NCBI GenBank assembly: GCA_014382915.1
Contig: JACNIV010000094.1
Span: 1 to 5,417, forward strand
DNA from: Candidatus Cloacimonadota bacterium
Lineage (GTDB): Bacteria; Cloacimonadota; Cloacimonadia; Cloacimonadales; TCS61
Direction: 5' to 3'
Length of the DNA: 5,417 bases
Position numbers and translations under genes: made by a program
Notes under the pieces: generated by a model
What the model saw: only the letters and a program-made list of their open reading frames with translations
The model's database searches: none
What the model was told of the DNA's origin: nothing
Shown here: piece by piece, positions 1 to 5,417 of the stretch
Layout: every line of letters starts with the position of its first letter
Numbering within the stretch: the stretch's first letter is position 1

Positions 1-253
1 ACGGTTCTACAGTTACGTATAATGTATAATCATAAAGGAATTTTTCACCGGAAATTATTACCTTTTCAATTACCAGTTTTTCAGCGTGCGCCAGGTTATT
101 ATTTGTCTGTCGGGTTCTATTATGATCTGCGGCAACTATATTATTGTCTTTTACCAGAACAGCGCCGATCGGCACCTCATCTTCCTGAAGTGCCAACCGT
201 GCTTGTTCCAGTGCATAACTCATCCAATATTCATTGGAATACTCTTTGTACAT
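1..253 (-). CDS. tadA: tRNA-specific adenosine deaminase TadA, N-terminal part (cut by window edge)
   Basis: TadA deaminates adenosine-34 to inosine in the tRNA-Arg(ACG) anticodon, in the cytoplasm, so that one tRNA reads several arginine codons. Reading the minus strand from the ATG at 253-251 gives 84 residues of a zinc-dependent cytidine/deoxycytidylate deaminase fold. The segment EVPIGAVLV (26-34) is the usual early strand. HAE at 56-58 supplies the first zinc ligand (His56) and the proton-shuttling Glu58. The frame then reaches LYVTVEP, and position 1 fits the first base of the Cys codon that opens the PCxxC zinc motif. The rest of the gene lies outside the window. The start is 9 nt after the hflC stop, has only a weak purine-rich ribosome site, and matches the usual TadA N-terminus, so it is probably read from the hflKC transcript. 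Identification is firm; it is incomplete only because of the window edge. Confidence 0.93.
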   Translation of the reverse strand, partial: MYKEYSNEYWMSYALEQARLALQEDEVPIGAVLVKDNNIVAADHNRTRQTNNNLAHAEKLVIEKVIISGEKFLYDYTLYVTVEP

Positions 254-262
254 TCTGCTTTA

Positions 263-1201
263 TTAATTACCTGCTTTTTTTATGAACTTATAGTAATCAC
301 TGTCAGTAGTCATAATAAGAGTATTTTTCTCATCGATAGTTTTTTCATAGGTTTCCAGGGTTTTCAGAAATTGATAAAATTCCGGATCACGATTGTATGC
401 ATCAGCATAAATCTTTATAGCTTTTGCATCTGCTTTACCAATGATTTCCTGGGCTGTTCTATAAGCTTCTGATTGGATCTGATCTAGTTCACGCTGCATT
501 TTACCAAGAATTTCAGCAGAGCCGCCCTGTCCTTCCGACCTGTATTTGGCAGCGATCTTATTACGTTCGGAGATCATACGTTCATAAACTTTTATACCTA
601 CTTCTTCTACATAATTAATGCGTTTGATATTAACATCTATCAGCTCGATACCATATTCTGCTACCAGAGATTTAGAAGATTCAAAGATTTTATCAGCAAT
701 TTTACTCCTACCAAAATCAATTGGTTCTTCTTTTACACCTTCAAGGGAACTTGCTTCAAATTCTTGTGTAAATATTAATTCTCTATTTGTATTTCTCACC
801 ACTTCTATAAGAGAATTCGAGCTGATAATGTCTCTGGTAGTACCGCTGATAATGTCATCCAGCCTGCTATGGGCAAAAGTCTCATTGCGTACTGTCTGAT
901 AGAATTTCAGAGGATCAACGATCTTCCAACGAGAAAAAGTATCTATCCAGATGTATCTTTTATCGGAAGTGGGAATTTGCTTGGGATCACCATCCCACTC
1001 CAATATACGCTTTTCAAAATAGTGAACTTTCTGAATAAATGGAATTTTTATATGAAGACCGGCATTAGTAATGGCGTCTCCGATGGGATCTCCAAACTGG
1101 GTTATAATGACCTGTTGTCTTTCATCGAGAATATAAAGAGCACTCGAAATGACTATAAGAAGCGCTACTACAAAAATGATCACTGTTCTTTGCTTTTTCA
1201 T
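263..1201 (-). CDS. hflC: HflC, SPFH-domain modulator of the FtsH protease
   Basis: HflC is the smaller partner of HflK. Together they form a large membrane cage around the FtsH AAA protease and limit its attack on membrane proteins. The 312-residue product (E. coli about 334) has a basic start, one transmembrane anchor at about residues 7-25, and then an SPFH/band-7 domain opening with DERQQVIITQFGDP (26-39), a hallmark HflC sequence. The ISERN and RSEG region (about 208-224) begins the Ala/Glu/Lys-rich helical part, and the HflC-typical NRDPEFYQFLKTLETYEKT lies near 270-288. The start is set by the ATGA overlap with the hflK stop and by a strong GGGAGG at 1208-1213 inside the end of hflK, so translation is probably coupled. 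No ftsH is in the window. The protein looks intact. Confidence 0.95.
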   Translation of the reverse strand: MKKQRTVIIFVVALLIVISSALYILDERQQVIITQFGDPIGDAITNAGLHIKIPFIQKVHYFEKRILEWDGDPKQIPTSDKRYIWIDTFSRWKIVDPLKFYQTVRNETFAHSRLDDIISGTTRDIISSNSLIEVVRNTNRELIFTQEFEASSLEGVKEEPIDFGRSKIADKIFESSKSLVAEYGIELIDVNIKRINYVEEVGIKVYERMISERNKIAAKYRSEGQGGSAEILGKMQRELDQIQSEAYRTAQEIIGKADAKAIKIYADAYNRDPEFYQFLKTLETYEKTIDEKNTLIMTTDSDYYKFIKKAGN

Positions 1202-2178
1202 TTCTTACCTCCCTGGCCTAAATCGAGAAGTGGTAACAGTCCTTTTTGTGCTTCATCTACCACATATACTTTTTCTACTTTGGGAAGTATCTTCTGCATT
1301 GTTTCAAGGTAGAGCCGTGTTTTAGTAACTGATTTGGCGAATTTGTATTGATTATACATTTGAATGAAACGTTGAGCATCCCCATTGGCACGGTTTACAC
1401 GATTAATAGCATAACCTTCAGCTTCTTCGATGGTTCGTTTGGCTTTTCCTCTTGCTTCCGGAATTATCTGGTTATAATTCTGCCATGCATCATTGACGAT
1501 TCTTTCCTTTTCCTGTTTGGCACTGTTAACATCATTAAATGCAGGTTTGACTCTTTCGGGTGGATTAACATTCTGCAGGTTGATAGTGTAAATTTCTATT
1601 CCTGCGCCATAATTATCAAGTTTTTGCTGAAGTTCTACTTGAATCTCATCAGCTATCTCTTTCCTGCTGAGAACAATAACCTCATCACCGCTTCTATCTC
1701 CAACAATTTGACGAGTTACAGATTCAGAAAGGTCCCGGATGGTTTCCACGATATTTCTTATCCTGAAAAGATACTTAACCGGATCTTTAATACGATATTG
1801 AACGATCCATTCTACATCTCCGATATTCAAATCACCGGTAAGCATGATAGATTCTTGATCGAAGCTGCGGGAAGAGTATTTAGATTGAACTCCTGCTTGT
1901 AATGTTCGAAATCCGAATTCTTCCTTGTAAACATGTTTCACTTTAACTTTGGTAAGTTTGTCCACTCCGAACGGGATCTTAAAATGCAGTCCTGGTTCTG
2001 TAGTATTGATATACTTTCCGAATCTCTGGATCACACCTACTTCTTCAGGATTAACAGTATATAACCCTGTAAAAATAAAAATCAAAACCGCCAGAATAAT
2101 TACAATGGTTCCAAATTTACGCTTTGAAAAACTTGGTAATTTTGGTGGTTTGATCTTGATCTCTTCAAAATTAGCCAT
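1198..2178 (-). CDS. hflK: HflK, SPFH-domain modulator of the FtsH protease
   Basis: HflK is the larger HflKC subunit; the complex faces the periplasm and surrounds FtsH. The 326-residue product has a short Lys/Pro-rich cytoplasmic tail (1-22), one transmembrane helix (about 23-40), and an SPFH domain starting TVNPEEVGVIQRFGKY (41-56). The HflK signature NPPERVKPAFNDVNSAKQ starts at 205 and is followed by a long charged helix with IPEARGKAKRTIEEAEGYA. RLYLETM (about 288-294) and LLPLL near the C-terminus are also family features. It is shorter than E. coli HflK (about 419 residues) mainly because the N-terminal tail is brief and lacks the Gly-rich stretch; such short forms are common outside Proteobacteria. 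The start has AAGGAG at 2184-2189, 5 nt upstream. It follows the epimerase stop by 13 nt and overlaps hflC by 4 nt. The order hflK-hflC is the conserved one. Confidence 0.95.
   Translation of the reverse strand: MANFEEIKIKPPKLPSFSKRKFGTIVIILAVLIFIFTGLYTVNPEEVGVIQRFGKYINTTEPGLHFKIPFGVDKLTKVKVKHVYKEEFGFRTLQAGVQSKYSSRSFDQESIMLTGDLNIGDVEWIVQYRIKDPVKYLFRIRNIVETIRDLSESVTRQIVGDRSGDEVIVLSRKEIADEIQVELQQKLDNYGAGIEIYTINLQNVNPPERVKPAFNDVNSAKQEKERIVNDAWQNYNQIIPEARGKAKRTIEEAEGYAINRVNRANGDAQRFIQMYNQYKFAKSVTKTRLYLETMQKILPKVEKVYVVDEAQKGLLPLLDLGQGGKK
1208..1213 (-). promoter_or_regulatory. hflC ribosome binding site inside hflK
   Basis: The minus strand reads GGGAGG, followed by six bases and the hflC ATG. 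The same bases encode the last Gly-rich residues of HflK, and the hflK TGA overlaps the hflC ATG as ATGA. This fixes the hflC start and suggests translational coupling of two subunits that assemble together. Confidence 0.8.
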
Positions 2179-2191
2179 ATTATCTCCTTTA

Positions 2192-3124
2192 TTATTGGTT
2201 TTCCATAAAAAAATGAATAGTCTGCTTAATTCCTTCTTCCGGGGAATATTCCGGTTTCCAGTTCAGAACACTCCCGGCTTTTTCGATATTCAAACAACTT
2301 TTTCTTATATCGCCCGCACGGGCGTTACCTCTTATGGGATCGATATTAACGTTCATTTGTCTCGAAATCTCCCGATATAATTTACCTGTAGTCATTTCTA
2401 ATCCGGTGCCGATATTAAATGCTTCCAGATTTCCTTTTTCCAGTGCAATTACATTTGCACGTACCACATCTATTACGAAAACATAATCACGCACCATACC
2501 GTCAAGTTCTTCCGGGAAAGCATACAGATGGGAAGTTCTATTATCACGGAAATTTGTAATGAAAATGGAAACTACTCCTGCCTCTCCATGAGGAATCTGA
2601 CGGGGACCGTAAACATTGGCATACCGCAGCACTGTGTAATTTAAACCATATTGATGATGATAAAAATACAGGTATTTCTCAGCTATAAATTTATTGATAG
2701 CGTATGGAGAAAGAGGTTTGGGATCATATCTTTCAGTAGTGGGATATTCTTCCGCTTCACCATAAATTGCACCACCCGAAGAGATGAATATTACCTTTTT
2801 CACTTTGTATTTAACGCAGTTCTGCAGGATATTCAAAAAACCTTTTACGTTCACATCCGCATCAAATTCCGGATCTTTCACCGATACCGGAACACTTATC
2901 TGCGCTGCATGATGATTGACGATGTCAGGATTCTCAACTTCAAAAACTTTAGCTAACTCTCTAGAGCGAATATCCATTTCGTAGAATTTAGCTTTTGGAT
3001 TTACATTATGTTTGAATCCCGAACTGAGATCATCAACCACAATTACTTCATGCCCAAGATCAATAAATTTATCTACTACATTGGAACCAATAAAACCAGC
3101 TCCACCGGTAACTAAGATTTTCAT
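2192..3124 (-). CDS. NAD-dependent nucleotide-sugar epimerase/dehydratase, UDP-glucose 4-epimerase-like
   Basis: This is an extended short-chain dehydrogenase that probably inverts C4 of a UDP-hexose (UDP-glucose/UDP-galactose or the N-acetyl forms) for surface glycans. The 310 residues are full length for the compact GalE-like group. The Rossmann motif TGGAGFIGSN is at 6-15, followed by acidic D31-D32 for the NAD ribose, D51-I52 for adenine, HHAAQ at 71-75, the catalytic Ser region ISSGGAIYG (114-122) and YAINK with Tyr141 and Lys145. RYANVYGPRQ (167-176) and HGEAGVVSIF (179-188) are typical of GalE-like enzymes. The usual GDGxxTRDxVYVDDV segment is altered here: the loop reads FPEELDGMVRDY (203-214) and VDD is VID (217-219). 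Exact substrate cannot be read from the sequence; a dehydratase is less likely. An AGAGGA ribosome site overlaps the end of the NusG-like gene 8 nt upstream, so the two are probably co-expressed. Confidence 0.88.
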   Translation of the reverse strand: MKILVTGGAGFIGSNVVDKFIDLGHEVIVVDDLSSGFKHNVNPKAKFYEMDIRSRELAKVFEVENPDIVNHHAAQISVPVSVKDPEFDADVNVKGFLNILQNCVKYKVKKVIFISSGGAIYGEAEEYPTTERYDPKPLSPYAINKFIAEKYLYFYHHQYGLNYTVLRYANVYGPRQIPHGEAGVVSIFITNFRDNRTSHLYAFPEELDGMVRDYVFVIDVVRANVIALEKGNLEAFNIGTGLEMTTGKLYREISRQMNVNIDPIRGNARAGDIRKSCLNIEKAGSVLNWKPEYSPEEGIKQTIHFFMENQ

Positions 3125-3128
3125 ATTT

Positions 3129-3134
3129 TCCTCT
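3129..3134 (-). promoter_or_regulatory. epimerase ribosome binding site touching the NusG-like stop codon
   Basis: The minus strand reads AGAGGA four bases before the epimerase ATG, and its first bases belong to the TAG stop of the NusG-like gene. This supports the chosen epimerase start and tight translational linkage of the two genes. Confidence 0.65.
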
Positions 3135-3681
3135 ATCTTAGTATCTTAATCTGCCTCGAACCGACTGCTACGGAAACAGCCTGTCTAAGCAGATTTATCT
3201 GTAAAACTACTTCATTAATATTATTTTGATCTTCCACTATTCCTGTCAAGCCTTCAAATGGTCCGGAAACAATTCTTACCCTGGTACCCTTATCTATATA
3301 TTTAGTTTCTTTGAAATCTGCACCTATCTGTCTGCCTGCAAAAATTTGTTTGAGTTCATCGGTTAGTTCTTTCTCGTTGGGAACCGGTAGGAAATGCGCT
3401 GTATGTCCGGTAAGAACCAGTGATCTATGCTCATCCGAATTGCATTTTACAAACACATAACCGGGGAAAAGCGGTTTTGTGAAAATAACTTTCCGATACT
3501 GATATACACGTTCGCTGTCTTTTAAGGGAAGAAAATAATTGATCTTACTTTTTAGGGAATACTCTGCTAATTTTTTTTCCCGGCGAGGTTTGGTTCTAAT
3601 AACAAACCATTTTCTATCGCCGGTAGCCCGTTCTAAGTCACCGAACAATTCTTCGACTTCTATAGGTTTATTTGTAGCCAT
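3133..3681 (-). CDS. NusG-family transcription antiterminator (specialised paralogue, UpxY/RfaH/LoaP-like)
   Basis: NusG-family proteins bind the RNA polymerase clamp and keep it elongating; specialised paralogues act on particular long operons, often for polysaccharides. The 182 residues show a non-conserved acidic lead (1-22), then an NGN domain with KWFVIRTKPRREKKLAEY (24-41) and LFPGYVFVK (71-79), and a C-terminal KOW domain containing KGTRVRIVSGPFEGLTGIVED (about 131-151). The NGN sequence (Arg-rich after the first strand, short linker) is closer to the operon-specific paralogues than to housekeeping NusG. The neighbours agree: housekeeping nusG normally sits with secE and rplK, whereas this gene lies between nucleotide-sugar genes. 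The ATG has no convincing Shine-Dalgarno; the preceding bases are AT-rich. It is 8 nt from the epimerase. Which operon it acts on cannot be told from the window. Confidence 0.85.
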   Translation of the reverse strand: MATNKPIEVEELFGDLERATGDRKWFVIRTKPRREKKLAEYSLKSKINYFLPLKDSERVYQYRKVIFTKPLFPGYVFVKCNSDEHRSLVLTGHTAHFLPVPNEKELTDELKQIFAGRQIGADFKETKYIDKGTRVRIVSGPFEGLTGIVEDQNNINEVVLQINLLRQAVSVAVGSRQIKILR

Positions 3682-3722
3682 AATAATTATGATAAAGGGA
3701 CATTACAATGTGTTCCGGGAAA

Positions 3723-4046
3723 TTACATTCTAACCAGATTTGCAGCTTTTTGCCCACCACAGGCAAGTCTGGTATCCAGTACCAGTTTTGCTCGTTTTAT
3801 TTCAGTATAATCGAAAGTAGCGCGAAGCATGCCTTTATCAACCAGTTCTTTAAGTTCATCATCATCAACATTACCGATGTAATTTTGTCCGGCATTCACG
3901 TGAGTTACAGCATATTCACTGACATCCACTCCAATAACCTTGTAACCCTTTCTGGCTACGGTAACAGCCATTGGCAAGCCAACATAACCCAAACCGATAA
4001 CTCCGATAACTGCTGTTTTGTTTTGGATTTTTTCGATGAGTTTCAT
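3723..4046 (-). pseudogene. Nucleotide-sugar dehydrogenase remnant (UDP-GlcNAc/ManNAc 6-dehydrogenase type) with large internal deletion
   Basis: Intact enzymes of this family oxidise C6 of UDP-sugars to uronic acids using NAD, and are about 420-440 residues long. This frame has 107. Residues 1-86 are a recognisable N-terminus: IGVIGLGYVGLPMAV with GxGxxG at Gly18-Gly20-Gly23, Asp41 for NAD ribose, NYIGNVDDDELKELV, then LRATFDYTEIKRA. The frame then runs directly into KLVLDTR (87-93) and NLVRM, which match the extreme C-terminus of the family. The remaining Rossmann strands, the dimer helix, the catalytic GFCxGGH cysteine segment and most of the UDP-binding domain are absent, so no dehydrogenase activity is expected. 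The join is in frame with no internal stop, and AGGAG at 4055-4059 gives a good ribosome site 8 nt upstream. A true genomic deletion or an assembly collapse would look the same here. Confidence 0.82.
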
Positions 4047-4054
4047 CTACAATA

Positions 4055-4059
4055 CTCCT
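4055..4059 (-). promoter_or_regulatory. ribosome binding site of the dehydrogenase remnant
   Basis: The minus strand reads AGGAG eight bases before the ATG at 4046. A retained good site in front of a deleted gene suggests the deletion is recent or the short product is still made. The surrounding 4047-4146 spacer is very AT-rich; I see no convincing sigma-70 promoter pair or terminator in it. Confidence 0.6.
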
Positions 4060-4146
4060 ATCTTAATAAATTTAATTCAATATTTTTAATATATCTTTTT
4101 CTTGAATTTCTTTGCAGATTGAGAAGACATTCAAATTATCAAATAT

Positions 4147-4911
4147 TTAATATAGTTCAGAACGTAATGAATATATTTCTTGTTCTGAATTATATAATTT
4201 TTCAACTTTTTCATATGACCAAAAAAGAGTTCGTTTTGAAATAGGTTTAAAAGCTGGCTGATTCATTATTCTTGTAAACTCATTTTCTCTGTTTAATGGT
4301 GAAACAATTGTCATTTTTGTGTTAAAATCCATTAATTCCATGAATTTTGATAGAGCATTTTTCATATCCGTTGTGTTCTCAACTTCAAAAACATTAATAG
4401 GGAATCCCCTATCGTTGAACCAAATAACATCTACCATTTTGATTCTTTTAAGTATTCTATTATAAGTAAAATCAGGTAAATTTATTAGTGTTGTAAAATC
4501 ATATAGGTTTTTATTCAAATATTTTTTTGATTTATCTGGAGTATAAGTATCGAAATTATATATTTTTCCTAATTGAAGCAATAAAGCTTGAATTGAAATA
4601 TGATTTAATTTCTCCTTTTCTGATATTGATTGAAGTTTAGGATTATATTCTTTTGGCAAAATATTTATTTTTTCTAATAATGTATAAATTCCCGGAACAA
4701 TTTTTACAATCCTTGCATCTCTTTGAACACGTTCATTAATAGTTTTGAAAGGTGTTTTACCAATAATTCTATTATGGTTTGAATATATTTTTGGAGCCTC
4801 TTGATGCAACATTTTTAGCGATGCAATAAAATTATGTCTATTTAAAACTTCTATAATTGCGTCAGACCAAGTAAACTTGTTCATATTAATTGTTTCTCTT
4901 GATGAAATCAT
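4147..4911 (-). CDS. Putative HARE-type winged-helix protein with PD-(D/E)XK nuclease-like C-terminus
   Basis: This 254-residue protein is probably a DNA-binding nuclease-like protein, possibly a restriction enzyme or relative. Residues 12-80 fit the HARE-HTH pattern: TWSDAIIEVL, a helix containing LHQEAPKIY, GKTPFKTINERVQRD (51-65) and a closing strand turn IVPGIYTLLE (71-80). Residues 103-120 form a helix with QALLLQLG. The C-terminal half resembles a restriction-endonuclease fold: MVDVIWFN (159-166) supplies Asp161, and NVFEVENTT (173-181) supplies Glu176 and Glu178, a D...E-x-E set as in BamHI-type variants that have Glu in place of the usual Lys. A helix and an IVSPLNRE strand follow. 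The best start is uncertain: the ATG at 4911 lacks a ribosome site, while the in-frame ATG at 4884 (Met10) has AAGAGA ten bases upstream and begins right before the domain. Single-line GC counts are about 18-23% here against about 43% in the epimerase, suggesting transfer. No methyltransferase adjoins it. Fold and function are inferred from motifs only. Confidence 0.7.
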   Translation of the reverse strand: MISSRETINMNKFTWSDAIIEVLNRHNFIASLKMLHQEAPKIYSNHNRIIGKTPFKTINERVQRDARIVKIVPGIYTLLEKINILPKEYNPKLQSISEKEKLNHISIQALLLQLGKIYNFDTYTPDKSKKYLNKNLYDFTTLINLPDFTYNRILKRIKMVDVIWFNDRGFPINVFEVENTTDMKNALSKFMELMDFNTKMTIVSPLNRENEFTRIMNQPAFKPISKRTLFWSYEKVEKLYNSEQEIYSLRSELY

Positions 4912-4954
4912 TTAAAAAGGGTAAAATACGATTTTTACAACCGATAAATCTCAT
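4886..4954 (-). CDS. Possible 22-codon leader ORF upstream of the HARE-nuclease gene
   Basis: A minus-strand ATG at 4954 follows AAAGGA after only two or three bases and opens a 22-codon frame (MRFIGCKNRILPFLNDFIKRNN) ending in TAA at 4888-4886, one base before the alternative start of the nuclease-like gene at 4884. It overlaps the longer start (4911) in another frame. The peptide is basic and resembles nothing I know. The ribosome-site spacing is too tight to be ideal, so this may be chance; if translated it could couple to the 4884 start. Confidence 0.2.
   Translation of the reverse strand: MRFIGCKNRILPFLNDFIKRNN
4914..4942 (-). terminator. Weak candidate terminator hairpin after ahcY
   Basis: On the minus strand GTAAAA and TTTTAC form a 6-bp stem around a 6-base loop, extended by a GG/CC pair across a two-base bulge, and five T residues follow. 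It lies about 80 bp after the ahcY stop and just before the ATG at 4911. The stem is AT-rich and therefore weak, so it could be chance in such AT-rich DNA. Confidence 0.25.
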
Positions 4955-5023
4955 TTTCCTTTAATCCCAAAAATTATTCTTAATTCTTCTTTCATTCTTA
5001 AGCAAAACAAGTTTTGATCTACA

Positions 5024-5417
5024 TCAATACCGATAATGTTCCGGTTTGAAGGGACCTTCAATTGGTACACTAATGTAGTCTGCCTGTTTTTCGGTAAGCT
5101 TTGTAAGTTTAACTCCAAGTTTTTCCAGGTGGAATCTTGCCACCATTTCATCTAATTTTTTGGAAAGAAAATACACCCCGATCTCATGTTTGTTTTGCCA
5201 TAGATCGAGCTGCGCCAGAACCTGGTTGGAAAAGGAATTGCTCATTACAAAAGAAGGATGACCGGTTGCGTTTCCCAGGTTAACCAATCTGCCTTCGGAA
5301 AGCAGGATTATTGAATGCCCGTCCGGAAAGAATATCTGGTGAACCTGCGGTTTGATCTTATCCCTCCTGATTCCCGGCAGTGTGTAAAGTTTATCCACCT
5401 GGATCTCATTATCAAAA
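5024..5417 (-). CDS. ahcY: Adenosylhomocysteinase (S-adenosylhomocysteine hydrolase), C-terminal part (cut by window edge)
   Basis: The enzyme splits S-adenosylhomocysteine into homocysteine and adenosine in the cytoplasm, relieving product inhibition of methyltransferases and feeding the methionine cycle. The frame is open to the window edge and gives 130 complete residues, starting [15 protein letters not shown]; position 5417 fits the last base of the preceding His codon of the family's HFDNEI motif. Further hallmarks are [48 protein letters not shown] and the exact C-terminal tail KPEHYRY, whose Lys and Tyr contact NAD in the partner subunit of the tetramer. The GTG at 5398 is an internal Val codon, not a start. 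About two thirds of the gene lies beyond the window. Codon and base composition look like the downstream housekeeping genes and unlike the AT-rich gene next to it. Confidence 0.96.
   Translation of the reverse strand, partial: FDNEIQVDKLYTLPGIRRDKIKPQVHQIFFPDGHSIILLSEGRLVNLGNATGHPSFVMSNSFSNQVLAQLDLWQNKHEIGVYFLSKKLDEMVARFHLEKLGVKLTKLTEKQADYISVPIEGPFKPEHYRY

Noticed and set aside
22..472. Plus-strand open frames opposite tadA and hflC
   Set aside because: They are antisense to firmly identified genes and have no family features; the same holds for the plus-strand frames at 618-899, 869-1312, 1348-1902, 1949-2380, 2651-2956 and 3539-3733.
3697..3719. Imperfect inverted repeat (ACATT...AATGT with GG/CC flanks) between the dehydrogenase remnant and the NusG-like gene
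   Set aside because: The stem is only 4-5 bp with a bulge and no T-run, so neither a terminator nor an operator can be supported.
4047..4146. Promoter for the dehydrogenase-to-tadA run
   Set aside because: Several AT-rich hexamers occur, but no -35/-10 pair with proper spacing matches better than chance in such AT-rich DNA.
3708..4244. 178-codon plus-strand frame opposite the dehydrogenase remnant and the end of the nuclease-like gene
   Set aside because: It is long because the region is AT-rich and antisense to a gene; the translation is Phe/Ile/Asn-rich and shows no domain or ribosome site.
4951..5151. 66-residue minus-strand open frame overlapping the end of ahcY
   Set aside because: Most of it lies in another frame of the certain ahcY coding sequence, it has no recognisable motif, and its length is expected by chance.
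4147..5417. Functional link between ahcY (methyl-cycle enzyme) and the nuclease-like gene as a methylation-linked defence pair
   Set aside because: ahcY is a general housekeeping gene, the composition of the two genes differs strongly, and about 110 bp plus a possible terminator separate them.

Overview
This is an AT-rich bacterial window, probably from a Gram-negative lineage such as Cloacimonadota, Marinimicrobia or Bacteroidota. The phylum is a guess from protein style and composition, and no RNA gene anchors it. Every supported gene lies on the minus strand, so transcription runs from high to low coordinates. Both end genes are cut by the window: the 3' end of ahcY (5024-5417) and the 5' end of tadA (1-253).

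In transcription order there are three blocks. Block 1 is the C-terminus of S-adenosylhomocysteine hydrolase (ahcY). Block 2 is a very AT-rich gene (4147-4911) flanked by about 100 bp of AT-rich spacer on each side. Its N-terminus looks like a HARE-type winged helix and its C-terminus like a PD-(D/E)XK nuclease core with a D...E-x-E triad. No methyltransferase or other partner lies beside it. Its composition suggests a transferred single-gene insertion. Block 3 is a tight run of six reading frames: a nucleotide-sugar dehydrogenase remnant (3723-4046), a NusG-family elongation factor paralogue (3133-3681), a GalE-like epimerase (2192-3124), hflK (1198-2178), hflC (263-1201) and tadA (1-253). 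The four gaps after the NusG-like gene are 8 nt, 13 nt, a 4-nt overlap and 9 nt, which suggests one transcript.

The dehydrogenase remnant, the NusG paralogue and the epimerase look like the edge of a surface-polysaccharide locus. Specialised NusG paralogues (RfaH, UpxY, LoaP types) commonly head such operons. Here the downstream genes are one sugar epimerase and then housekeeping genes: the HflK/HflC membrane-protease modulator and the tRNA wobble deaminase. The dehydrogenase keeps only its first ~86 and last ~21 residues, joined in frame, so about three quarters of the enzyme is missing.

The two observations most worth checking are the putative HARE-nuclease orphan and the internally deleted dehydrogenase. 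No CRISPR array, rRNA, tRNA, insertion sequence or long repeat was seen. No gene-free stretch exceeds about 115 bp.
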